DNA of 64,000 bases. It comes from Setaria digitata (taxonomy: Eukaryota > Nematoda > Chromadorea > Rhabditida > Setariidae). The position numbers and the translations under genes are program-made. Location of the stretch: assembly GCA_003640385.1 (NCBI GenBank), contig RCAB01000295.1, positions 1 through 64,000 of the forward strand. The letters are read 5' to 3'. The stretch's first letter is position 1, and the number at the start of each line of letters is the position of its first letter. Below are positions 39,401-51,100 of the stretch, in pieces. Below the pieces are notes generated by a model. It ran no database searches. It saw nothing but the letters and a program-made list of their open reading frames with translations, and was not told where the DNA came from.

Positions 39401-42400
39401 AAGTCTCAGTAATTTAGAGGTAGTTGAGGATTGGATTGGTAATAATTTTGAGATTGGTAATAATTAATAAGTTGAGATTGGTAATAATTTACCCGCAGCG
39501 AGCATCATTCGGAAGATATCTCGATGGTTGTATGCAGCTGCTAATGCAACAGCTGATGGCGACCCCATGTGACGATAATTGCATTTCATGGAATCGTAAT
39601 TGATTGTTGTTCGAAATGGATTAGCACCACAATTCAGTAATTTTCTAACAATATTCGCTTCACCCAGAATCGTTGCTATCTATGTTATTAGAAGTCGATA
39701 ATGCAATTATTATCTTACTCATTGGTCATAATTAAAAATAACTCAAAAATCTGTTAAATTGGAAAGAGAATTAAGAAAATATAAGTTAATTTCATGTTTA
39801 AGGTATTTTTCTTGTATCAGAAACCATTTCATCATTAGCAGTGCCGACAATCGAAGAATGATAAAAACCTAACTGTTCCCAAGATCTTTTAATTTCTCAT
39901 TACTTCGTTTTGAATATTGTAAGATATTAAAAGACTTCTGCGCCAACAACGTGAATTCAGAGCATATAGTTGTTGTCACCCGTTACTTTTACCGGCCTCT
40001 GTCATTTATCTGTTTGATACTTCGGTGGTGAGGAATTTTTACAAGTTCTGGTGATTCCAATATTTCATGTATAATATCTTCTCAAAGAGCTTTAAACTTT
40101 CTTAGACTCATTCTACTAATGAATTTTAATGAGCAGATTTTTAAAACCTGTAATGGAGTTTCTTTGATCATTGTGCTACTTTCTACTTCAGCATATGCAT
40201 CGATAAGGCGTACAGTTAGAGGATAGTTTCTTTGTGCAGCGGCCCTGAAAAAGTTATTCTGTACGAAAATATAACTGATTCAAATATTTTTATAGCAGAT
40301 ACCAATTTATTGAAAGAAAAAAATAACTGCTTTACTTCATTCCTAATTTGATTGGTTAGATTTTTTCTTAATTTGACGATAATCACTTTGCAACTTCCTG
40401 CACCTTTGACTCTTAACTTTTTTGACTCTTAACACCTTTGCTTTTCCACTTCAGTTTTTCTCAAATGTGCCAAAAAAACAAGAAAACAATAGCGGAAACT
40501 GTAAAACTCACCAGGTTAAAGGTGTCCAACCAGCAAAATCTATCAAAAGCATCTTTGAATTTTCTCCGTTTTGTTCACTTGGAACGGGAATATTTAAGTC
40601 TGGAGCAGCTAGTATCAGTGCATTTGCTGTTCGGTTATTGCCAGTCAAGATTGCTTCAGAGAGCGCTGTAAGACCCTGAAATGGCTTTGTCAAGTTAATT
40701 TATTCCAAAAAAATTATTCAGTCCGTTCTAGTCAATTATTATAAACATTATGAATACACAGAATCAGTGGAATAAAAGAGTTGATTAAATTAAATAATAA
40801 ACTGAATTAGATCGAAGGGTAGTATCTCGGAACCTACAAATGCATTGAGATTCCGCAATTTCGATGGTTCAAGAAAATCTAACGCCGTGACAACAGTTTC
40901 TTCGCAGTCATTCCTCAACAGCTGGAAACCGATTTCTTCTGTTAACGTCTGTTGGTTTTTTGCTAATCCATTTAACCTAAAATTATTTAAGCAGTATAAG
41001 ACTAAGTAATCATTTAGTCAAAATTTTTAGACGAAAGGTGGATTATTAGTGTACTTTCAATTTCAAATAAACTTGAATTCTTTACTTGATTGAGATCTTG
41101 AATCTTTTGCTCGGAGGTCAGTGAATGACAGTTGTATTCAGCAACTGTTTGTGTTAAGTAAGATAATTTCATCTTGCAAATCATACGAGGCTTTATTGGC
41201 GCTGAAGTCGAGAAATCGCGGAGGACAGTCTATGTTAAGCAAAATTCGAGCAGCTTGTCTTACATCGTCTTCGTCAACAGTATCAGATGAGTGATGTAGT
41301 GCATATGCTTCTGATATTCTAATCCATTCACCGAGTGTTGGGAATTTATATCTGTAAAACTACGCATCTCACTTTTCATTCCTTAGCTCCAGTATAAACT
41401 ACAATTTATGAGCGCGCTTGTGGCAATTAAGAATGTTTGGAAACATAAAGTAATTACATCAATTTACTATTAGAATAATCACTGAGTTATCAGCTGTCAG
41501 CAGTTCACAGCATTAATAATGTAAAGAGATGACGCGAGCAAAATCTTGCTTCATTAAATTTTGTGAGTTTACCTAAACTAATAGTCTTCAAGCACTAACT
41601 TATCTGACGACGAATATGCACTGATGTCTTTGATGGAGCATTTTGAACGGCTCAAATAATAGAAGAGAGTTCTTGCACTGTTTTGAGTGAAAGGCATTCT
41701 TAAATTATTGGGAAACAAATTAAAAACTTACAAAGACTTGATGAGAAAAAATAATACTAATAAAAGTCATTGAAACTTTTTTCACTGAAAATAGTTAAAT
41801 AATTTATGCTTATGTTAAAATTTTAAATCGATGGAAAAAAATTTTTAAAAATCAACTTTGCTCCCCGATCAGCTCCCAAATTGTCAACATTATCTCTTTG
41901 GGCTCTTCTTGTTTCCAGTAATTTCACTAATTCAGTTTCGCTTTTAATACACAAGAGTGATTCCTGTAAATACCCTTCATGGCTGTGCTTCGTGAAGTCA
42001 TCTTGCCCTGCAATATCTTTTATGCCAGGTATAAGTCTTGAAATCATTTTTCTTAGTGAAATGTGCAACATCTCTGTTTTGCCTTTGAATTATCATTCTA
42101 AGTTCTCATTTCTTGAACAAAGTCATCAGTTCGGTTTCGGAATATTATTCTCTATTCAATGTAAAAGATACAAAGTAAATGAACTATTTCTTGTCGTTTT
42201 CACCTTCGATTATTATTCCTTCATTGTTTTCTGCTAGAACTTTTCTGATATTGTTTTGTCGATCTAACATTTCACTCAATTTATCTGCTGTCAAATTAGT
42301 TTCGTGTACTGCAATTTATAAATTATTCTCTTTGTTAATGATGAATTCATTATGTTGCGTGCTTCGCTCAGTGACTTCGATATGAGGGAATTTTAAAGGA

Positions 42401-45400
42401 TCTGCTTACTATGTTCACGGTGAAATCAAAATTAACAACGAAGGGTGTTAATCTCAATGTTAATTAATATCTATTGCCGGATGGAAATTCAGTCGGGATT
42501 TGGCATGATTCGACTCAAACAAATGAGTAAAAAGATTAAGTTGATACATTTAGCCGCAACACAAGCAAGAATCATTTCTTCCAAAAGGCATTCCACAACA
42601 GCACACAGAAATACCACAGCCTGTAAATCTTTTTAACTTATTACAGAAATTGGAAAATTCCAGTTTATGGTGGGAGCATCACTATTAGTTAATTGATAAT
42701 ATATAGAAACAAATAATTAGTCTTACTTCATCGAGGATAATTTCACTGATTTCATTTTCGATCATCCATTTGTAAAAATGTCCTAGATTGAAACATAACC
42801 CCGCTCGACGTTGCATGCTCGTTTTAAGTGCTCCAGATCCACTTAGAGCATAAATGGAAGTAGCTTGGGTTCCGGCTTTGATGCAACTGTCAGCTACAGA
42901 GTCACTGAATAGTACCTTTAAAAGAGAAATAGCAGGTAGAGTTTCTAGAGATTGGAATTGTGAATACTGTGATCTATAGAGATCCTTACAATTTTTATAT
43001 CATTTTGTATGAGTGTTTTAATTAGTAATTTAAAATTAATTAGTAAATTTTTTTTTTTAATTAGTAAAACTTTTAAAAGTTTCAAAAATAAAACTGAAAG
43101 TTACAATGAGATAATGAGAAAGCAGTGCCCACTTCTTACACTAATAAATTCAACCTTTACTGCAGTTTTGATATCCAAAATACGACATTTAATAAACTGT
43201 AAAGAGAGGCGGCGAATCTCATCAGCCAGTACATAAAGCGTACGCTCCAGATATTTCTTCAATCTAAATACAAATTCAATAATGTTATAGCAAATTTAGA
43301 CCACAAAATTTTCATCAGCAACTTGAATCATATCGTACCGCTTTATTCCCATAGATTATAGTACTGATCAGTAGAACTTGTATGTAATCAAATTTACTTT
43401 AATGCTACTTGATGATCAACAAGTTCACCATATTCTTTACATCTACCTCGTCGTAGTACTTCCATTATTTCTTCTTCTGTTACACCAAATTCCTTTACTC
43501 CACTGTAAGTGGTTACATTTTAAGAAATCCTTTTAATTATACATTTTGATAAGCAGAACTCTTTAAACTTCTGTTAATGATAAATGCTGTTCTTAATCAG
43601 TTTAGAATTAGTTAATATCTTTATAATCTCTTGAATAGAACTCGACTTGTTTTACTTCAGTCATTAATTAAATTCTAGATTACTTTTTACAGCTCATACG
43701 ATCAGTGACTATATTGTATCGAATTTTTTTAGATTTCACCTCCTATTTCTTTTGATAATGCTCTAACGTCTTAGTGCATCGTAAAAGAAAGCAATATACA
43801 AAATGAACAGCAAACTTTGCTGCAATGGAAGATCTCGTTAGCGAACAACTGCTAGAATGTTTTGGTGGTGATATGACGACGGATTCTCGGGATAACTGAA
43901 AGTCATAATTCTTTACTGATGGACGACTCGAAGTTGTACTGCTTGTGCTATAACTGATTTGAAGGGGAAACGATGCCTCCGGTATTGCACATTCCGAAAA
44001 TATCACCGTTGGTTCGTGAACTCCTTCAACAAAATGTTCATATCGTTCACATCGACGGTGACATGTATCTGAAACTTTTAATGTCTGTGATATGTGATGC
44101 AAAAAAAAAAGAAGTGGAAGATCCACTGAGCCTGAAGTTTAAACCTTATCATTTATTTATTCAATAATATAATTATTTAATGAGCATAATAAAACAACCA
44201 ACTTTGAGTGCTGTACAAACAAATATGATTTTCTTACAAAGTAGCACTCGTAAGACTGATTGTTTTTTTTAGCATGAATCAGTTTTTAAGAGCTTTTTTT
44301 ATTCAACTGGCAATATAAACAGAATTATTACCCTGCTGGAATGAACAGTAATCGCTTCTTCGATGGCGCAATACAGTTGATCCGGAATGCGGAGGCATAC
44401 GTGGTGCCGAACGATATCCGCTATCAGTGGGCGATCCTGTTTTATTCAAATATGGTGAACTATTATGCATGGCATTTCGTAATGATTCAGGGTACATATC
44501 CTGCCGCCGTAAACCATTTGGATGGTAGATGGCACTGGAAGCAAATACTTATTTTTGAACAAACACATAGTTACGAATAGAAATCGAACAAAAGTGTTTT
44601 GTAATGCAAGTTTATGAAGTTTTGAAGACAACATCTAAAGATGCCATACTATGTGAATGCTTACAACTTTTTTATAAGCAACAAAAAAACAAACTTTAAT
44701 CATTCATTAGAGTTTATTTCAAACTTTTGTGGTGTAATTATAATTACCTATTAAACCAATTAATCAGAATAGTAAAACTTTCTCTAATTACCTATGCGCC
44801 CTCCTGGGACTCTCTTCACAGGATGTACTCAGATTTGGTACACTTTTGTAGAGTTGTCGTATTTGTTCGAAAGTACTCGGTGGTTCTACGTTGGATTGAA
44901 ACGGAAGTGCATTATTAAGTGACGATATGCGCTGAATCACACATTTTGATTTTGCCGAATGGAAGGAATCTCACCTTTCAGACGCAGTAAATTAAATTCC
45001 AATTCGAAAATCAAGAAAAGCAAATTATGTACCGATTTCTTCCTTTCTACATAAGAAGACTATTTTTTAAAAAGTTATGATTTTTGAAACAACGTTAATG
45101 ATGAACTCTGACTTTACAGTACTGTAACTGACTTCCAGTAGAGGAAGGTCATGACGAAATTTTCTTTCACTTGTTCATTTATTTATTTGTGATCACTCCA
45201 CAATTAAGTGCTTATCCTTGTTGATCTTAATTAGTTCGTCAATTTATCCCAACTGTAGTAGTTATATGGGAATTGGATACTGACTAATTAAAGGACTAAA
45301 TACTCATTTTTATGAAAAAACAAATTTTTAATATGTATCAAAACAAATTACCGTAACAGTAGCTACTGATGACCGCTGACTTCGTTTGTTCCGATACTGT

Positions 45401-46850
45401 TCCGAACTTGGATAGTAAATAACATCATCTGCCGCAGCAACGTAATTTGAGCCCTATTTATCATTATTTTCAAATTTCAATTCTTTCTTTCTAATTTTAA
45501 ATAGGCTCATAATTGAAAGTCGTTATAATTCCTCTTCTTTCGACAGGGCGGCAATACTTCAGTGAAATTTAATGAAATTTAAAAATTTCAGTTTCAGATG
45601 GAAATCGGTAAATAGATCTTCATGAATTGCAATGGAATTAAGTGATATGAGGAGTGTTCAGGATAATTATAATAAGGGAAAATATATTGATAATTTGTAT
45701 GCCGCAATTTCAAATTTTTAAAAAGAGCAACCTGATTTTTAAAGGGTGATGATAGATGGGAAACATGTGACAGCACACCCGGTCGTAATGCTTTCAGAGC
45801 CTGAGCCAGCTTATCCGGTAATTTCGCTTCACTATTTTTAACGCGTCCGTTCTTTCTCTCATTAAATCGCCACCCTAGACGTGGCATGTTTAAACGAGAT
45901 GTCTAAAATTGCAATAATTAAATGAGCCATGAAAAAAATAAATGCACATAGTAGTCATAGAATCAATTTCAGAATCTATGTTTGACGTTTAACTTTATTC
46001 TGATTAGCTTGTATTTAAAAATAAAAGACAGAAATTTATGTATCCAGGGAATGCATAACAGAGCTTAAATATAATGATAATGTAAGGAGGAAATATCCTA
46101 GTTCCGTAATAGGCAGATTTAATTATTTGTAGGAGAGACCAAATCATCAGAGCAACAAGAATTAAGAAACATAAAACACTCTTTTGTAGATGATAATTAC
46201 TGCATCAATTTACTCAGCAAAGCAAGTTCTTCCTCCTCTACCTTTCATGAATCAAGGTCGAAAACGAAGTTTTACAAATGTCTGCAAAAACCGCAATGCT
46301 TGCTTGCACCTGTCATTAATTTCGAAAATTGTTTGGATCATGAATTATCTTACGCCAACAAGTGAACAGTCGGGTGAATGCAATCAACGTTTTAAATGTG
46401 ATTTATAATTGGAATACTCTTGGAGAATATCTACCTCGAGAAAAAAAGAATTTGGACACCAAAACGACCAAAACAAGTAGTAGTGGCACCATTTAACAAA
46501 CTTTCCTGTTATAATCTATATTCAAGGATTATAAAGGCATCATTAAAAGCAAGAAAAGATTCCAAGAAAATTTTGCGAAAATGACATTATGAAAAACATT
46601 AGATAAATTTTAAAGGGATGGGAAATGATTAAATTTTAGGTGATATAATATTGATAAAACTTGTCGCAATTATTATTAAAACGACGCAAAGTCTGCAAGA
46701 AGTCTTCACCTTCTGATCAGAAAGTTTATTATTGAACATCGATGATAATGCCGACGAAAAATTTGTTATCTTTAATGTTGTTGCTAATGTCGGAAGTCGT
46801 TCCTCTAGTTGACTGCCTGATTTCCAAAGCCGGAAAACAATAATTTTCAT
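36403..46850 (-). CDS. ankyrin and BTB/POZ protein, ABTB2/ABTB3 (BTBD11) family
   Basis: 25 phase-consistent exons give 1299 residues: 46850-46710, 45902-45732, 45453-45352, 44931-44792, 44534-44332, 44131-43816, 43502-43398, 43263-43161, 42915-42727, 42620-42548, 42308-42204, 42073-41857, 41698-41600, 41351-41187, 40976-40838, 40675-40512, 40244-40148, 39679-39493, 39061-38923, 38777-38659, 38416-38265, 37900-37688, 37547-37404, 37239-37021, 36600-36403. Order: low-complexity N-terminus (1-350), the family's histone-fold-like region (about 430-515; GHFYKWMIENEISEII, VVECLLEEMILACVAAK), ankyrin repeats (about 757-905; GWTPLTWAAAQRN, KLLNCGANPF), the family linker (NEAIYYAAETSNIDIAMDLRK), and a C-terminal BTB domain (about 1103-1210; NNPDLSDITFL, YLYSGGQLEM, LIEAAHRFGLNTLKHEV). 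It is probably a scaffold or CUL3-type adaptor by family. Vertebrate members are nearer 1000-1100 residues. The extra length is N-terminal, where exons 1-6 are least certain. Confidence 0.92.
39435..39489. repeat. triplicated ATTGGTAATAATT motif at a splice donor
   Basis: Three copies of ATTGGTAATAATT (39435-39447, 39453-39465, 39477-39489). The rightmost nearly abuts the 5' splice site after exon 18 of the ABTB-like gene (donor G at 39492). Read in the gene's direction, the intron begins with three copies of AATTATTACCAAT. Confidence 0.85.
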
Positions 46851-47783
46851 TGTATTTCATTCAATACATCAAGCACATTTCGGTGAGCCGGTGCATACTG
46901 TTAGGTGACTGTTTACTTGATAGCATTCGTGATTATCAAGCCGTATGTAGCAGTTACAACACTTACTAGTTTTTAATTGATTCTTACTGATCATAAGAGT
47001 GTTTGGTTTCAAATAAAAAAGAAAGTAGTAAATTCTATTTCTCAACTGTTCCTAACAAATCGCATTACATAATTTAATGACTGAGTTTTATAAAATTTCT
47101 AGTCTTAATAACTTGTTAGTGGTGAATATATTTCAGAAAATTTTTTTTTTAGTTCAAATAAATATTATGTTACAAACAATGAAAGTTGAAATGAAATTTG
47201 ATCATAAAAAAAATTGAAAAAAATACCCGAAAATACATAATTTTAACTTAGACACTTAAAATTATTTGTGGTTTTCTATTAGTTTTTAAAACTTATTTCT
47301 GAGTCCACTCAGCATCGAAAATGATATCAATTAAACAACCTGGCGATAGAAATGGCATGACTCCTTTGATGCTATGAATTATATAGTGAATAAAACTGAA
47401 ATCAAGGGCTGAAGGAAATATTCTTTAAATGCATCGAAAATTATTTTAACTCATCGTAGTCTAATCAACAGATTAATTTGATGGTAGAGAAACATAATTA
47501 TGTAATGAGTTTGTTCTATTCAGAATATTTCTTCTGACATATCTATTGTGATAAAAATTGTCCAACACAAAATTGTAGTTGATGAGAGTATCACAAAGAT
47601 TTCATTTTTGGTTTTTTTTTTTCAAACATTGAAATTCAAATTTAATTGAAAAAGAACTTCTAGCCAAGTTTTCCGTCCTATTTGAAAGTGACTATTTTAT
47701 TTACAGCAGTTTATAGAGTTTTTCGTAGTATTTACAAACAATTCTGTTAGGACCACTCGTTTTTAGAAAATAAGGGATCACTA

Positions 47784-47789
47784 TTTATT
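47784..47789 (-). terminator. candidate polyadenylation signal for the 47.9 kb small ORF
   Basis: AATAAA on the minus strand, 70 bases past the TAG stop of the ORF at 47859-48107, after a long T/C-rich tract. Confidence 0.3.
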
Positions 47790-47858
47790 AGTTGTTTTCC
47801 TTAAAAAAAAAAAAAAAAAGAAAAAAAAAGAAAAAAGTGAAGGAAAAAAACCAGTTTT

Positions 47859-48107
47859 CTACAAAATGCCATCAAAATTTTTGTTACCAGAAATATCATT
47901 TGTAAAAGTTTGGGAAGTTGAAACAAATGCATTTAATGTTTTAAAAGATATCTTTAACATACAATCATGAAATTCTGATTTTGTCATTTTAAGTTTTTCA
48001 AACATATTTTTAATTTGAAAACTTCCAATATTTTTTTCATCACAAATGTAAAAATCAGGCATAAAATGCAATAGAAAAAAAATTTGCATAATTGATGAAT
48101 GGCCCAT
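47859..48107 (-). CDS. possible small secreted protein
   Basis: Single-exon ORF of 82 codons. The N-terminus (MGHSSIMQIFFLLHFMPDFY) is hydrophobic and could be a signal peptide. The rest is soluble, with two cysteines (ICDEKN and FHDCMLK) and a low-charge C-terminus ending NKNFDGIL. An AG (ATTTATGTAG) lies 3 bases before the ATG, as in other trans-spliced genes in this window, and AATAAA follows the stop by 70 bases. I do not recognise a family. An 82-codon frame can arise by chance in a window of this size, so the flanking signals are the main support. Confidence 0.35.
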   Translation of the reverse strand: MGHSSIMQIFFLLHFMPDFYICDEKNIGSFQIKNMFEKLKMTKSEFHDCMLKISFKTLNAFVSTSQTFTNDISGNKNFDGIL

Positions 48108-51100
48108 TTTCTACATAAATCAATAAACTCTCAAATGCCGTTGACAGCACTTCTTTTATCAGAATTCTTCAGGTGTGTTACCGTAGTATTATGATAATGC
48201 TTTACTCAAATAATATTTTTATTATTATTAAATTTTTTAAAAAATTAAGGGTTGATGGATGCTTTATCATCTTGCTGATGTGATCCTTGGAACTTCTGTT
48301 TTTTTCTCTTTGAGGACAGCTTATTACTGCAATGATTAGGCATCAAATAAATATGTAGCATTTAAATGCCTGAAAACTGTTAATGATTATATACTTGATC
48401 AATAAAGCCTCTTAAACTCAGATTTTTAAAAAGCTTATTGTATTATTAGAAAAAAAGTTGGCAGCATAATAAAAAATAAATCTGGGCGAAGATCGTAATA
48501 AGTACGACATCCTTTGGCTTAACATTCTTCTTATCAAGGATGCTTCGAGACCTATTTTTCGTAACATGAGAAATTAACTGATTTCAAGATTTTAAGGAAA
48601 ACTGGCTAATATAGATGTTTTGGAGATCAAAAATTATTTAAATTTAATTGTTAAGCAAATTCCATCCCGAATTACTCATTAATGAATTAACGGATCAGCT
48701 AACTGCAATTTTTCATAGACGGGAAAAAATGATATAAGTGAAGCGAGAGCTAAGAAGTATATTTATTAAATAAGTCATTTTTTTAGATAAATATTTATTA
48801 AACAATTAAAAGCATTGATTGGTCCACAAACCAAGAAGAAATTTAAAACTACATGAAAGGCTTATCTAAAGGAAATTACTTCATAGAAGGTGACAAATTT
48901 TCATTCGTCAAGATCTGAATAGCATCCTTTTCTTGGACATAGCAATATTGTTATAAATTTGAGTAATTTTTGCTTCTTACTACAGCTTAGCTAATTTTCC
49001 CTTCAAATTCCAAATAATTACCTGTTTCAAATCGATTGAGCATAGACATGTTTCCTAAATTTCTTCTGAAGCAGTAAAAGGTACTACCTTTTTCTTTTCA
49101 GTTCTTAACCTGCTCTTTGAAGAGTACTGAAAAAGTCATTTCAGCGGCAAATGATTAAATTGCGACCAAATATAACTATCTTAGCAAAGATTGTATCAAC
49201 AGTGTTGTTTCTTGTTGAAATTCAAGAAGTCGAAGTAAAATAAGTTGAGTCAAGTTAAATTAGAAGAACATATAATTTATGCGGCAAGTATTTCTGTTGA
49301 AGTAATTAAAGTAGAAAGAAATGAATAGTTAGATTATATTTCTTAATGTCCACGAAGTGAACAATTTGTTTTACATATATTGAGTGTAAATGTAAAATTC
49401 TACTCCTGAAAGGTGAAACAAGTAAAGTTTGGAATGAAGGAAAAGCAAAGTTGCAAATATCAAAGCATGGCAAATTCTGTTTAGAAATTTTAAAACTTAA
49501 AAAAAAAAATGCAAATGAGAAATTTTTACACAAAACGGCATACTTTTATAGGAATGGCAGCAGTGAACACACAACAGGAAATACATTTGGAAGCTTGAAA
49601 AGGCAATAAAATACTGTTTCATGTTGACCTATAAAGGCCCGGTGATTCGTTCTATCTCACTGTATTTTATCACAGAATAAATTGCTAGGAGACTATCTTA
49701 TAATCATTCTCTTTCTAATAGACTAATGATATCATGCTGTTTTTCCTAACTTATGGTTGCGCCGTTGATAAAAATATAATGTGTTCGGAGAGTCTCGGTG
49801 ATGTGATGGATTTCATATTCATCGAGATCTAACTGATAAAAAGTATGTGATACTTGGAAATTGATCCTATTACTTTTCGATTTTAATGATAATGGAAAAC
49901 ATGGCTATGTTGCTCAATGCTCTGAGTCGTATAGTGCAATAATTTTAACAGTACTGTGAAAAGCTATCATTTTAAATATGTTTTATCTAATCTGGTCTTA
50001 TTTCAATAATCCTGAATGATTGACCGTTCTTTTCATTATCTACACTTAATTCCCTCCAGTAATTTTTCTCGTATAGTTTTCGCAGAAAATTAACTTTTAT
50101 TACTAAAAACTAAGTTTCGTAGCTTAGCTAAATTCGTTTTCAAGTACATCTGATAATCTAGCAGGATTTCAAAAACTGCTTTGATCCATAGGAAGGAAAT
50201 GTTTTTAATCAGACTGAATCAAAGACTATATCCTGAAACAGTGAAAAACAATTGGAAACAAGTTTTATGATTTGGAAAATGTTGAGAAAAAATATCTAGC
50301 GACAAATTTACTTCAAATGTTGTTCGTTTCACACAACCAAGGTCTGAGGCACTCAATAAAAAAAAGATTATCCAAAACCTTTAGGCGGAAGTAGAGTAGA
50401 GAAACGTTTTACCTATCATTCAAAAATTTCTGTTTTTCATTGAAATGATAAAAATTGTGAAAAAACATTTTTGCACCAAATAAAAGCTTCGAAAGTTGAT
50501 ATTTTGTAAATACTTTTATTGCATTTGCTAAAAATCTAATCCGAGACTAAGCGAAGCTATTTAGACAAATTGAACTTGCAGTATTTCTTTTGCACTAAGA
50601 ACTGCGATTGTTAAATTTATCTAAGATTCTCGATAAAAGTGTCAGTCAAGCACCAAATATGCTTATCACTGCATAAAATTCAAGCTTCTATTATCATTAC
50701 AGAAAATTAAATGGATGAAAATGTTCTGTGAAAGAATATTTAGTTGATGACAGAAGAAATTTAGAATACGAAGAATAGCTTCTCTTTGTTAACTGAACTG
50801 AAATGAAATCTGAAGATTAACAAAAATATGTTGCTCGGCAATTTGAGGAGATGCTACGAATCTCGCAGCAAATCAGCTGGTCATTCAGATGTGACCTTCA
50901 GGTATGGTATGGTCACAAGGAAACCGAGTGGATACCCTTTCCTCCTCCCGTACTTCTTGTTCACTTCGTTCTATCCGGCTTACTCTACCTATCTTTTACT
51001 CTGTTCAATGCACAAATGAGTTCAGCGAGCAACGTAACCATGTAACCCTCTTCCAACCCTCACTTCAGAAGTTACGCATCTGTGCGTCTTTGCTGCCGTG

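Noticed and set aside
40422..40679. Two overlapping plus-strand ORFs of 77-85 codons
   Set aside because: Antisense shadows of ABTB-like exon 16, an ankyrin-repeat exon with good splice sites on the minus strand.
41084..41213. An alternative open frame overlapping ABTB-like exon 14 (includes KMKLSYLTQTVAEYNCHS), flanked by ACATAG and CAA|GTAAAG
   Set aside because: Its incoming intron would be only about 34 bases and its outgoing phase 0 does not fit the next exon. The main frame (DEDDVRQAARILLNIDCPPR) ends in phase 2 and joins exon 15 exactly.
41881..42385. Plus-strand ORFs of 118 and 68 codons
   Set aside because: They lie over minus-strand exons 11 and 12 of the ABTB-like gene and have no independent support.
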